A stretch of 58,242 nucleotides of DNA, from positions 1 to 58,242 of the forward strand of contig NZ_QWZQ01000018.1 in the NCBI RefSeq assembly GCF_003885105.1, in the 5' to 3' direction. This document shows positions 1 through 8,168 of this stretch, piece by piece. The translations under genes and the position numbers were made by a program. Below the pieces are notes generated by a model. That model did not search any database. It worked only from the letters and a program-made list of their open reading frames with translations, and was not told where the DNA came from. The stretch is from Lactiplantibacillus garii (lineage in GTDB: Bacteria; Bacillota; Bacilli; Lactobacillales; Lactobacillaceae). Position 1 is the first letter of the stretch. Every line of letters begins with the position of its first letter.

Positions 1-40
1 ACTTCTCTTTAATCGTATAGCGAGAACCTTTTTTGCCCAT
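1..40 (-). CDS. 5' end of a truncated gene, possibly a transposase subunit
   Basis: Thirteen codons (MGKKGSRYTIKEK) are visible before the window edge, reading leftwards from an ATG at 38-40. A strong Shine-Dalgarno sequence (AAGGAGGAG) lies 6-7 bases before it, so it is a real translation start. Short basic starts of this kind are common in helix-turn-helix subunits of IS3-like transposases, but 13 residues are too few to assign a family. Confidence 0.4.
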   Translation of the reverse strand, partial: MGKKGSRYTIKEK

Positions 41-57
41 AGAAAAACTCCTCCTTA

Positions 58-90
58 GGTAGGCAAGCTTTGATTATTTGCTTGTCTACC
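58..90. repeat. 11-bp inverted repeat in the leader of the edge gene
   Basis: GGTAGGCAAGC (58-68) and GCTTGTCTACC (80-90) form an inverted repeat with one mismatch around an 11-base AT-rich loop. It sits just upstream of the start codon at 40. It could be a hairpin in the leader, an operator, or part of an insertion sequence end; the sequence alone does not decide. Confidence 0.45.
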
Positions 91-216
91 CAAAGAGGAG
101 TATATCCTTTCTAACTTGTTCATCAGTTTTTTGTGTTTATTTTTTTAAACATTACGCCTACTCGATTATACCGACTTCACGCCCAGATTTCGAGGGGGGC
201 ACCCCATTTTTCGAAA

Positions 217-816
217 TTAAACTGCGCCACCCAGTAACGTCCCCATCACGTAAGTCACCGTTCCCGTTAAAATACCAATCATGATATTCCGCAAAATAAC
301 CTTGTAAACCGGGATGGCACCCCGTTGCGCACTCACCGTCGCGTTAAGCGTTAGGGCGATTGCCATGGCAACCAACGTATTGGTTAACCGCCAAGCTGGT
401 GAGGACAAACTGATTGCCAGTAGCGGGATCAAGGCCCCCAAAATGAAGGAAATAAAGGACATGGCCGCCGCGTGCAGTGGACTTAAAAGGTCAATTTCTT
501 CAATTTTAGTTTGGTACTCCGCGGATTGACGCGCTTCCGCGGTTACCTGGGCGTTCAGCCGGCTAAGTTGGACGTCCTTTTGGGCACTGACCGACACGTA
601 TTCACCGCCGGCCATGGAACAAGCACCGGCCAACATTCCCGAAATACCGCTAATAAACAACGTCTGATTACTTAAATTGGCCCCCACCGCACCCAGGACA
701 ATTCCGGAAACGGAAATAATGCCGTCGTTGGCGCCTAAAATTCCCGCGCGCAGAACGTTTAACCGGTCCCAAAAGTGGAAATAGCGGGTCTGAAATCGTT
801 TAATAATCGTTAACAT
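217..816 (-). CDS. VIT family (CCC1-like) membrane metal transporter
   Basis: A 199-residue protein of the VIT1/CCC1 family, which moves Fe(II) or Mn(II) across membranes. The N-terminal part has the family segment LNVLRAGILGANDGIISVSG, followed by GISGMLAGACSMAGGEYVSV, and hydrophobic segments near the C-terminus (ILGALIPLLAIS, IMIGILTGTVTYV). I chose the ATG at 814-816 (MLTIIKRF): the open frame continues to 915, but that extension would translate through the intrinsic terminator at 848-888, and an AGAGGAT ribosome site lies before 816. It is shorter than some homologues but seems complete. Substrate not determinable from sequence. Confidence 0.85.
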   Translation of the reverse strand: MLTIIKRFQTRYFHFWDRLNVLRAGILGANDGIISVSGIVLGAVGANLSNQTLFISGISGMLAGACSMAGGEYVSVSAQKDVQLSRLNAQVTAEARQSAEYQTKIEEIDLLSPLHAAAMSFISFILGALIPLLAISLSSPAWRLTNTLVAMAIALTLNATVSAQRGAIPVYKVILRNIMIGILTGTVTYVMGTLLGGAV

Positions 817-847
817 GGTGACTCGATCCTCTCTAAACCATTCTGAT

Positions 848-888
848 AAAAAACTGGGCCGGAGCCGTTGCTCCAACCCAGTTTTTTT
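848..888 (-). terminator. Intrinsic terminator after nrdDG, just upstream of the VIT gene
   Basis: AAAAACTGGG and CCCAGTTTTT arms with an inner GGAG/CTCC stem and T-tracts on both sides. It lies about 125 bases after the nrdG stop and 32 bases before the VIT start, so it can end the nrdDG transcript or act in the VIT leader. Confidence 0.8.
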
Positions 889-1011
889 GATGGTGTTTTT
901 GCTTTTTAAAATCACTGTTCAATTCTCATGGTAGTTATCAATTAATTACTAGTGCAGCACTAATGAAAGCGCCACCGTACTGATTAATTTAATTATAACC
1001 GTTCTGCCGTT

Positions 1012-1593
1012 CTAACGCACTAACTTATCCCAAATAACGACTTTACCACTCGCTAAGGATTTGGGTACGTCAATGATCCGTTGGTTAGAACTGCCCCGAA
1101 ATTGAAGTTTTAAATCCATTTTGTCTTGTAAGAAACGGCCGTCGACTAGGATGTCGATCAACGACAACATCTTTAGTTTATCCGCGGAATCCTTTTGCAG
1201 CTCGTCCCACGTATACCCCGACCACGACCAAATATCCTTAGTATGGCCAAACTCTTGGCGTACCCGTTCACAAATTCGAATTCCCACCTGGGTGTTCAAA
1301 AACGGTTCCCCACCAAGTAGCGTCAAGCCTTGAACGTAATTCTGACTCAAATCTTCAATGATCTGATCTTCGAGGTCCTGAGTATACGGTTGGCCGTAGT
1401 GGAAGTTCTGCGCCGCCACGTTATAACAGCCCGGACAGTGGAACGGACAGCCGCTCAGGTAAAGACTGCAGCGTACCCCCTCACCATCGACAAAGTTAAA
1501 CGCCTTATAATCAGCAACGTACTGCTCACTTAACTCCTCTGCCAGCCATTCTTTGGGCATCGGATTGTTTGGTCCTTTCGTAGCGCGCGGCAT
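1012..1593 (-). CDS. nrdG: Anaerobic ribonucleotide reductase activating protein (radical SAM)
   Basis: A 193-residue radical-SAM enzyme that installs the glycyl radical on NrdD, allowing dNTP synthesis without oxygen. The 4Fe-4S motif CPFHCPGC (Cys49, 53, 56) is in the usual place, followed by the LTLLGGEPF segment of the SAM site. The start at 1593 has a GGAG ribosome site ten bases upstream; an internal ATG at 1560 (MPKEWLAEE) is a reasonable alternative. It overlaps the end of nrdD by 68 bases (35 from the later ATG), so the two are translationally coupled. Confidence 0.95.
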   Translation of the reverse strand: MPRATKGPNNPMPKEWLAEELSEQYVADYKAFNFVDGEGVRCSLYLSGCPFHCPGCYNVAAQNFHYGQPYTQDLEDQIIEDLSQNYVQGLTLLGGEPFLNTQVGIRICERVRQEFGHTKDIWSWSGYTWDELQKDSADKLKMLSLIDILVDGRFLQDKMDLKLQFRGSSNQRIIDVPKSLASGKVVIWDKLVR

Positions 1594-3748
1594 TCTTAAT
1601 CATCTCCGAAGACATATTTTTAGCACGGGACGCGATTTCCACGTGACGCCCGTGTACCATTGGTCGTTGTTGCGGGTTACCAAGGTAACCACACGTCCGC
1701 TTAACGACGTCGCAATATTTCGGGTCGTGGTTGCCGCATTCGGGGCACACGAACCCGCGGGCGGTCGCTTTGAACTCACCCTTAAACCCACACTTAAAGC
1801 ACTGGTCGATCGCCGTGTTGGTCCCGAGGTAACCGACGTGATCGTAGGCCCAGTCCCAGACGGCTTCGAGGGCCTTCGGGTTCTGGGTCAAGTTCGGGTA
1901 TTCACAGTAGTGGATGAAGCCACCCGAAGCGTACTGTGGGAACCGTTCTTCCAGCGTTAACTTGTCAAACGGGGTTGGGTGCTTCCGCACGTCGTAGTGG
2001 AAACTATTGGTGTAGTATTCCTTATCCGTAATGTCGGCAACCTTCCCAAATTTGGCAATGTCGTCACGGCAGAACGTATCGGTCAAAGATTCGGCCGGGG
2101 TTGAATATAAACTGTAGTGGTAACCACTTTCCTTAGCCCACTTGGCGCACTTGTCCCGTAAGGCTTTCACAACGTCCTCGGCAAAGGTCAGGGCGTGTTC
2201 GTCCGTTTCCCAGTTAGGGCCGAAGAACGTTGTGCAAACTTCGTAGATACCGATGTACCCGAGCGAGACCGTTGCCCGTTCATTTTTAAACAGGTCGTCA
2301 ACGTTGCCGCCAGCCGGCAGGCGTTTGCCAAAGGCACCGTACATGTAAAGTAACGGCGCGTTTTCGGGCTTGGCCTGCTTAGTCCGCTCGATCCGGTATT
2401 CCAAGGCCTGGTGACAAGTGGCCATCCGTTCCTCAAAGATTTCCCAGAACAGCTTCTGGTCCCCGTGAGCGGATAAGGCGATCCGTGGTAAGTTAACGGT
2501 TACCACACCCAGGTTCATTCGGCCGGAGTTAACTTCCTTGCCATTTTCGTCTTTCCAACCTTGCAGGAAGGAACGGCAGCCCATTGGCGTCTTGAAGCTT
2601 CCCGTCAGTTCCTTGATTTTATCGTACATTAAAAGATCGGGGTACATCCGCTTGGTGGAACACTCAATGGCCAATTCCTTAATGTCGTAATTGGGATCAT
2701 CGGGATTTAAGTTTAAGCCGCGTTTAATGGTAAAAATCAGCTTTGGGAAAATGGCCGTACGCCGTTCTTTACCAAGGCCCTTGATTCGAATCTTCAAAAT
2801 GGCGCGCTGAATCTCACGTTCGATCCAACTCGTTCCCAGACCAAAGTTAACGGTCGTAAACGGCGTTTGCCCCTGTGACGAGTACAACGTGTTGATTTCG
2901 TATTCTAAGGCCTGCATGGCGTCGTAAATATCTTTTTTCGTCTTCGTTTTGGCGTAGGCTTCCCGTTGATCAGCCGCGACCCACTTTTCGGCGTCCTTCA
3001 TGTGCTTTTGGAAGTTGATCTCCGCGTACGGCGCTAACAATTGGTCGACCCGGTTCGCTGAACAGCCCCCGTACTGCAATGAGGCCACGTTTGCGATAAT
3101 CTGTGCCATTTGGGCAGTTGCCGTTTGAATGGACCGGGGGGACGCCACCTCGGCATTACCGATCTTATAACCGTTTTTGAACATACCGTCAAAGTCAATC
3201 AAGCAGCAGTTCGTTTCGGGGGTCACCGGTGAATAGTCCAGATCGTGCCAGTGGAGGTCACCGCGTAAGTGGGCCTTGGCCACAATATCTGGGAGCATTT
3301 TAAGCCCCAGCGCCCGACTAGCCGCCCCGGCTTCCAAGTCCCGTTGGGTGTTAAAAACGGTACTATCTTTATTGGCGTTTTCGTGGACCACGTCGGCGTC
3401 CCGGTTAAACAACTTTTCAATGCGGCCCTTAACATTGGTCGCCGCCGAGAAGCGTTCCTGTTCCGCGATAAAGTAGTCCTGGTACTTTTTAGCGGCGGTC
3501 GTTAACCCTAAGTCGTTAAAAATCGCAATCAGGGCCGGCCGTAATTCGCGCGTCTCCACCACATCAGCGTTTTGATAATGCGCGACCAGGGCTTCCTTCA
3601 CGTCTTGCTGGTCCTGAACGTCATCTAATAATCGGGCTAAAACAAAGTTTAGTTTATAAGGATGAAATTTGGTTTGGGTTCCGCCCCGTTTAACGACGGG
3701 TAGGGCCCTTAATTGATCTAAAATATCGCTTGTCGGCGTTGTTAACAT
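1526..3748 (-). CDS. nrdD: Anaerobic (class III) ribonucleoside-triphosphate reductase
   Basis: A 740-residue class III reductase that makes dNTPs from NTPs anaerobically. An N-terminal ATP cone (VVKRGGTQTKFHPYKL) is followed by the catalytic barrel; near the C-terminus two CxxC pairs (CFKCG, CPECG) bind the structural zinc and the RTCGYLG motif carries the glycyl radical (about Gly687). The frame opens at a GTG at 3760, but I prefer the ATG at 3746-3748, because the GTGGGGAT just before it is its ribosome site and nothing suitable precedes the GTG. It forms an operon with nrdG. Two NrdR boxes overlap its promoter. Confidence 0.96.
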   Translation of the reverse strand: MLTTPTSDILDQLRALPVVKRGGTQTKFHPYKLNFVLARLLDDVQDQQDVKEALVAHYQNADVVETRELRPALIAIFNDLGLTTAAKKYQDYFIAEQERFSAATNVKGRIEKLFNRDADVVHENANKDSTVFNTQRDLEAGAASRALGLKMLPDIVAKAHLRGDLHWHDLDYSPVTPETNCCLIDFDGMFKNGYKIGNAEVASPRSIQTATAQMAQIIANVASLQYGGCSANRVDQLLAPYAEINFQKHMKDAEKWVAADQREAYAKTKTKKDIYDAMQALEYEINTLYSSQGQTPFTTVNFGLGTSWIEREIQRAILKIRIKGLGKERRTAIFPKLIFTIKRGLNLNPDDPNYDIKELAIECSTKRMYPDLLMYDKIKELTGSFKTPMGCRSFLQGWKDENGKEVNSGRMNLGVVTVNLPRIALSAHGDQKLFWEIFEERMATCHQALEYRIERTKQAKPENAPLLYMYGAFGKRLPAGGNVDDLFKNERATVSLGYIGIYEVCTTFFGPNWETDEHALTFAEDVVKALRDKCAKWAKESGYHYSLYSTPAESLTDTFCRDDIAKFGKVADITDKEYYTNSFHYDVRKHPTPFDKLTLEERFPQYASGGFIHYCEYPNLTQNPKALEAVWDWAYDHVGYLGTNTAIDQCFKCGFKGEFKATARGFVCPECGNHDPKYCDVVKRTCGYLGNPQQRPMVHGRHVEIASRAKNMSSEMIKNAARYERTKQSDAQRMAGRGVK

Positions 3749-3795
3749 GCGTATCCCCACTTTTCAAATTTATGTATATTTAAGATAAGTTACCG

Positions 3796-3811
3796 CTACA
3801 ATCAATTGTGT
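3796..3811. promoter_or_regulatory. NrdR box 2 (downstream copy)
   Basis: CTACAATCAATTGTGT matches the NrdR box pattern acaCwAtATaTwGtgt at about 12 of 16 positions. Its start is exactly 31 bases from the better box at 3827, i.e. three helical turns, the spacing known for paired NrdR sites. Confidence 0.7.
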
Positions 3812-3826
3812 TGTTGGTTTTAGTAA

Positions 3827-3842
3827 GCACTATATATAGTAG
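3827..3842. promoter_or_regulatory. NrdR box 1 overlapping the nrdD promoter
   Basis: GCACTATATATAGTAG is a near-consensus NrdR box. It contains a candidate -10 (TATAGT, minus strand, 3829-3834), with a weak -35 (TTTTAA, 3852-3857) 17 bases upstream. NrdR with bound dATP/ATP represses ribonucleotide reductase genes in most bacteria, so nrdDG here should be repressed when dNTPs are plentiful. Confidence 0.85.
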
Positions 3843-3857
3843 CTCATTTTGTTAAAA

Positions 3858-4145
3858 TTGCCCATTGGTCTTTTAGCGCCCTAATTTCAATTGTGTTGGG
3901 CAAACGTCCTTACTACCAACGTTATGGCATTGTTCGAATATTGGTAAATTATTTTTTAATACATTTTCAATATAAAAATAGAATTTTTAATCAATCTTGT
4001 TAACCATCTAGTTAGGGGCCCCACCACAAGTTTTCAACTTTTTTCAGTCCATTTTGGGGCAAAGTTTAATCGTGTGAAATTAATCGTTAAGCAACTCGCT
4101 AGTTATTCAACTAACTAATCTCCGTAAAAAAAGCGGGTCCTTCAG
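3858..4145. other. AT-rich intergenic stretch without a recognised feature
   Basis: Between the divergent nrdD and lipoprotein promoters. A third, weaker CAATTGTGT motif occurs near 3892-3899 and resembles half of NrdR box 2; I do not see a gene or stable hairpin. Confidence 0.5.
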
Positions 4146-4174
4146 TTTAACTTAACCGGCTTATTCGCTATAAT
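4146..4174 (+). promoter_or_regulatory. Promoter of the small lipoprotein gene
   Basis: TTTAAC (4146-4151), 17-base spacer, perfect TATAAT (4169-4174); 49 bases before the ATG at 4223. Confidence 0.75.
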
Positions 4175-4222
4175 GAAAGTTATGTCTTTATTCGGGAATT
4201 AAGACGTTGGAGGAGGTTGTTT

Positions 4223-4699
4223 ATGCAAAAATTATGGGGATTCGGGGCGGTCATTGGCTTGACCGGACTGCTAGTCGGCTGTCAACCAGCTACCAACCGT
4301 GCCACCCGCACGGTTCAATCGACTAACTCAACAATTACGGCGGTGCAACGGGTCAGCACCACGGATTTTGCCGGTCGCTGGGTCAGCCCAACTCCGGCAA
4401 CCAGTTTATATTTGAACGCGCACCATCAAATGGCGTTATTTCGACAAAACCAGCACACGATTCGGGGCCGCTTCGCCATCAAAATGATCAACAATCAGGC
4501 CACCGTGACCGTCGTTGACCACCATCCCATCAAACTCGACTTGGATGGCGCCAACACGATGACCATGCGCCAAAACAACACGACGATTAAATTAACCAAG
4601 GATCCTAACTGGTCAGCGCAACGCAGTGACATTCCAGCCACTAACGCCGTTGCTCTAAAAAAATCAAGTCTCACCCCGGCATTTAAACCGAGTTACTAA
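4223..4699 (+). CDS. Small secreted lipoprotein of unknown function
   Basis: A 158-residue protein with a lipoprotein signal: short basic start, hydrophobic stretch, and the lipobox LVGC placing the lipidated Cys at about residue 21. GGAGGAGG lies six bases before the ATG at 4223. The mature part is rich in Thr, Asn and Gln, with a middle segment (FAGRWVSP, LYLNAHHQMALFRQN) that reads like a small beta-sheet domain of the kind found in DUF-type lipocalin-like lipoproteins. I do not recognise a family. It stands alone, with its own promoter and no clear terminator before the repeat region. Confidence 0.85.
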   Translation: MQKLWGFGAVIGLTGLLVGCQPATNRATRTVQSTNSTITAVQRVSTTDFAGRWVSPTPATSLYLNAHHQMALFRQNQHTIRGRFAIKMINNQATVTVVDHHPIKLDLDGANTMTMRQNNTTIKLTKDPNWSAQRSDIPATNAVALKKSSLTPAFKPSY

Positions 4700-4719
4700 G
4701 GAAATCTTGCACCAATAAT

Positions 4720-4935
4720 TTGCGCTGATATTCTCTAAGTTAGTGGTTATCCTCGCCTCCCGCTCGGCGCTGATTGAGCTGGAGCGTGGTGGGCACGAGT
4801 TGAAGCCCACCGAAACCCGCGCCGGTCTCCAACCTCGGCCTTTGACATAACGGTCGAAAAAACCGACCGTAAGTCAAATTTCACCACTGAGCTCATCAGC
4901 GCTGTCGCTTCCGGCTTCAATTGGTCGTTGGCGCC
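4720..4935 (-). repeat. Copy A of a ~215-bp structured intergenic repeat (inverted orientation)
   Basis: Read on the minus strand this begins GGCGCCAACGAC and runs through GAGCTCAGTGGTGAAATTT, a hairpin CGGTCG-loop-CGACCG, a block GGTGGGCTTCAA...GTGCCCACC, and ends ATCAGCGC. Copy B at 5119-5333 (plus strand) follows the same order with many substitutions. No protein reading frame is conserved between the copies, so this looks like a non-coding element. Confidence 0.75.
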
Positions 4936-5118
4936 ACGTTGGTCACACGATTTTGGCGTTTTAACGGCAGTTCTATTCTTGACAACAACTTCTGAAATTT
5001 AGATTACGGAAGTTCCGTATCCAGCGAACAATATTACTTTGATAATTGGTCATTCAGTTTCATAACATCAATTTTTAAATTGGTGACTAATTAATAACAA
5101 GATATACCCTTTTTGCAC
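4936..5118. other. Spacer between the two inverted repeat copies
   Basis: 183 bases, AT-richer than the repeats. One short inverted repeat, AACTTC...GAAGTT, is seen near 4986-5014. No gene is evident. Confidence 0.5.
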
Positions 5119-5333
5119 GGCGCCAACGACTAGTTTAGCCGGGAGGGAATGGTGCGATGGGCTCAGCGGTGAAATTTCACTTGGTCGGGGTATTTTCCCG
5201 GCCTAGTGAAAGACTAGTCTTGAAGACAAACGGGCTGTGTTTGGCTTCAAGCTGTGTCCACCGCGATCCAGCCCAATCGCGGCCGACCGGACGGCGGAAA
5301 TTATCAGCTAAACTAGAAAACATCAGCGCGATC
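5119..5333 (+). repeat. Copy B of the ~215-bp structured intergenic repeat
   Basis: Begins GGCGCCAACGAC, contains GGCTCAGCGGTGAAATTT, then a hairpin (ACTTGGTCGGG, 7-base loop, CCCGGCCTAGT), then GGCTTCAAGCTGTGTCCACC, and ends ATCAGCGC. It mirrors copy A. The hairpin differs in sequence from that of copy A but keeps its pairing, which suggests that the RNA or cruciform structure has been maintained. A 60-codon frame that opens here is not conserved in copy A and is unlikely to be a gene. Confidence 0.75.
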
Positions 5334-5363
5334 CCCTAAAACAGCTAATAGGCAGCTCTAAGC

Positions 5364-5408
5364 AAAAACCAAGCCATGATTCCCAGTTAGGGGTCATGGC
5401 TTGGTTTT
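5364..5408 (-). terminator. Bidirectional terminator downstream of the PTS gene
   Basis: AAAACCAAGCCATGA and TCATGGCTTGGTTTT arms around a 14-base loop; it begins 26 bases after the PTS stop codon. Confidence 0.85.
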
Positions 5409-5434
5409 GGTTAAACGGAATAAATTATCGGTGA

Positions 5435-7459
5435 TTACGATTCAGTTGGGGCCGAAGCCGGCGCTTTTTTGGTCACCATTTTGTCAGAAAAGCCTAGGAA
5501 GTAGACGGCAACGGTTGAAATGAGCAGCGTACCGTAATGGGAGATCAGGTAACTGTAAAAGTTGGACCCGATACCAACGTCCGGGGTAATGAAGGCCGGA
5601 AAACCAATTAGGGACCCGGATAACGCGTAATTGTTGACCCGCAGTAGGCCCGCTACGAGTCCCCCGAGCGCACCGGCGATGCTCCCCACAATGAAGACCC
5701 GTTTGTACTTTAAGTTGACCCCGTAAATGGCGGGTTCGGTCACCCCACAAAACGCGGAAACGGCTGCGGCTAAGGACAGTTCCTTCAACTTTTTGTTGCG
5801 TGTTTTTAAGAAAACCGCTAAGACCGCCCCACCCTGAGCGACCATCGTCACCGAAATGAGGGCGTTAAGGTAGCTGTGGCCGTTGGTGGCCAGGTCGTTG
5901 ATGACGATGGGGATCAAACTCCAGTGTAGCCCAAAGATCACCATGGTCTGGTATAAGCCACCGATAACTAACCCGGAAAGTGCCGGACTAAAGTTATAAG
6001 TCGTAATAATAGCGTTCGCTAAGCCCTGACTAATTACGGTAATCAGGGGGCCCACCACGATCAAGACAACTAAGCCCAGGATCAGCGCTTCTAAAATGGG
6101 AACAAACACGCTGCGTAACGCGAGTGGAACTACCTTTTTGAGCCATTTTTCAACGTGGCTTCCAAGCCAGGCCGCTACGATAATGGGGAAAACCGACGCC
6201 GAATACGCCACAAGGTGGGTCGGTAATCCCAGGACCGTAATTTGTGCGGTGGCCGCTTTCCCCGCCGCCTGAATCAGGTTCGGGTAAACGAGGATGCCCC
6301 CAACAACCGCCAGTACGATTGGATTAGATCCCAGCTTCTTAGCCGCCGTAAAGCCTAAAATGATTGGCAAGAAGTAAAAGGTGGCGTCCCCCACCGCGTT
6401 TAACACCATGTAGGTTCCGCTGGTGGTACTCAACACCTTAAAACCAGTCAGCGCGGCCAGAATCCCCTTTAAGATCCCGGAACCCGCTAAGATCCCGATA
6501 ACCGGTACCATTGACGCGGTCATCACACCAATCAGGCTACTAAACCCCTGTTTGACCTTGCCCCACGGCGTCGTGGGTTGGTCTTTTGCGGGGAGCGGTT
6601 GCGTCGTGGCCGCCCCGTCACCGGCGTACTGCGGACCTAGTTGGCCAATCACCGCGTCGTACACGTCGCTAACGGCCGGACCAATAACGACCTGGTACTG
6701 ACCAGCCGCTTTAGTGACGTCGATTACACCGTCTAAGTTTTCAATTTTAGCCGTCTGCGCTTTGGCTTCATCCTTAAGGTAAAACCGTAACCGGGTAATG
6801 CAGTGGATCAGGTTATTCACGTTGACCGCACCACCAACGCCCTGAATAATATCGTGCGCTAATTGATCATACTGCCCGTCGCCAACCGCACTGGCTTCAC
6901 TTGCCGGTGTGGCAGCGACGGCGATAGCGTCGTCCGTACTGACCACGTCGTCGGCCGAGCTAAGCGCAACTTCCGGGTTGGTTGCCACTGCGACCACGTC
7001 GTTAGCATTGACCGTGACCCCCGTAGCCTTCAGGAAAATTTGCAAGTGCAGGGCCTGCGTGTTGGTAATGACGGTAATGACCGTGGTTGCTTTTCCCGCC
7101 TTTTTCACGGCGGCTAGGTCCATTGTGACGATTGGCTGTCCCGCGATCACTTGGTCGTTCGCCTTCACCGCTAATTCGTACGGCGCGCCGGCGAGTTCCA
7201 CCGTGTCGATACCCAAATGCAGTAAGACGTCCAAACCGCTGGCCGTGTGAATCCCCACGGCGTGCTTAGTCTCAGCAACCATGGTAATTTGACCACTCAC
7301 CGGTGCGTGGATCGCACCGTCCGTCGGGTCAATGGCAAACCCCACCCCCATCAGTCCCTTTGAAAATACTGGGTCATCGATCGTTGTCAGTGCGTTCAAC
7401 TGCCCCGCCACCGGCGCGCAGAGCGTTGCGTTTACTGCCCCTTTCGTCATCTTAGTCAC
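5435..7459 (-). CDS. PTS beta-glucoside type transporter, EIIABC fusion
   Basis: A 674-residue sugar phosphotransferase permease that imports and phosphorylates a sugar, probably a beta-glucoside or related disaccharide. Domain order is EIIA (1-160, phospho-His81 in LLHLGIDTVEL, partner His66), an Ala/Thr-rich linker, EIIB (195-280, phospho-Cys220 in NLIHCITRLRF) and EIIC (300-660, with GLHWSLIPIVIN and the substrate-site loop GVTEPAIYGVNLK). An N-terminal EIIA is less usual than the BCA order but occurs in lactobacilli. GGAAGGTG precedes the ATG. It is monocistronic, with no phospho-glucosidase next to it and no LicT-type antiterminator site that I could see, so the substrate is uncertain. 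Confidence 0.9.
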   Translation of the reverse strand: MTKMTKGAVNATLCAPVAGQLNALTTIDDPVFSKGLMGVGFAIDPTDGAIHAPVSGQITMVAETKHAVGIHTASGLDVLLHLGIDTVELAGAPYELAVKANDQVIAGQPIVTMDLAAVKKAGKATTVITVITNTQALHLQIFLKATGVTVNANDVVAVATNPEVALSSADDVVSTDDAIAVAATPASEASAVGDGQYDQLAHDIIQGVGGAVNVNNLIHCITRLRFYLKDEAKAQTAKIENLDGVIDVTKAAGQYQVVIGPAVSDVYDAVIGQLGPQYAGDGAATTQPLPAKDQPTTPWGKVKQGFSSLIGVMTASMVPVIGILAGSGILKGILAALTGFKVLSTTSGTYMVLNAVGDATFYFLPIILGFTAAKKLGSNPIVLAVVGGILVYPNLIQAAGKAATAQITVLGLPTHLVAYSASVFPIIVAAWLGSHVEKWLKKVVPLALRSVFVPILEALILGLVVLIVVGPLITVISQGLANAIITTYNFSPALSGLVIGGLYQTMVIFGLHWSLIPIVINDLATNGHSYLNALISVTMVAQGGAVLAVFLKTRNKKLKELSLAAAVSAFCGVTEPAIYGVNLKYKRVFIVGSIAGALGGLVAGLLRVNNYALSGSLIGFPAFITPDVGIGSNFYSYLISHYGTLLISTVAVYFLGFSDKMVTKKAPASAPTES

Positions 7460-7667
7460 CTTCCGTTACTTAATTAGTTCTTATTAATTAGCTTCCCATT
7501 TTGCACAATCCGTGGCGTAAAAACCAGCGCTGCGACTCAATTGTCAATTTAACTTAAGCTAACAAACGTCCCCACTAACTGAAAAAGAATCCACTTCGAT
7601 TCTAACGAACCTTACGGACTTTAGATAACATTTTGAAACTTTTGGTATGCCACTTTACGAACCGGAC

Positions 7668-7697
7668 TTGCGTATATCGGCCGGCGACTTCTATAAT
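7668..7697 (+). promoter_or_regulatory. Promoter of the deformylase-like gene
   Basis: TTGCGT (7668-7673), 18-base spacer, perfect TATAAT (7692-7697), 36 bases before the start codon. Confidence 0.7.
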
Positions 7698-7732
7698 AAG
7701 GGCATTCACATAACCAGATACGGAGGAAAAAA

Positions 7733-8143
7733 ATGATTAAACCAGTTGTCCACGATCCCGCCGCTTTACAGACTCCCGCCCAACCGGCTAGTCGCAGCGA
7801 CCGTGCCGTCATTACCAACTTACTGGACACCCTCGCCGCCAACCAGGCAAACTGCGTGGGGATGGCCGCCAACATGATTGGGGTCAATAAACGGATCATC
7901 GTGGTTCAAATGGGGCCGCTCGCCATCCCGATGATCAACCCCCAAATCATAAAAAAATCGGGGCCTTACCAAACGAGCGAAGGCTGTCTGTCTTTAACCG
8001 GTGAGCGACCAACGACCCGCTATAAACAAATTACGGTCAAGTTTGACAATCAGAATTTTGCTCCCCAGCAACAAACGTTTAACGACTTCATCGCCCAAAT
8101 CATTCAACACGAAGTTGATCACTGTGACGGAATCTTAATATAA
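7733..8143 (+). CDS. Peptide-deformylase-like protein with altered motif I
   Basis: A 136-residue member of the peptide deformylase family, metal enzymes that remove the formyl group from nascent proteins. Motif II (EGCLS, metal Cys) and motif III (QHEVDH, two metal His and the catalytic Glu) are intact. Motif I, normally GxGxAAxQ, reads VGMAANMIG: the conserved Gln is replaced by Met. It is also shorter than typical type II deformylases of lactobacilli (about 185 residues), so it is probably a second paralogue, not the housekeeping enzyme. CGGAGG lies upstream of the ATG. It is followed after 25 bases by apbE on the same strand. Confidence 0.85.
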   Translation: MIKPVVHDPAALQTPAQPASRSDRAVITNLLDTLAANQANCVGMAANMIGVNKRIIVVQMGPLAIPMINPQIIKKSGPYQTSEGCLSLTGERPTTRYKQITVKFDNQNFAPQQQTFNDFIAQIIQHEVDHCDGILI

Positions 8144-8168
8144 TTTTCCCCAGATTGGACTGATTTTT

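Noticed and set aside
817-915. N-terminal extension of the VIT protein to 915
   Set aside because: It would translate a perfect intrinsic terminator; the ATG at 816 has its own ribosome site.
5157-5339. 60-codon frame inside repeat copy B
   Set aside because: The frame is not conserved in copy A, where stops interrupt it; the conserved feature is hairpin structure.
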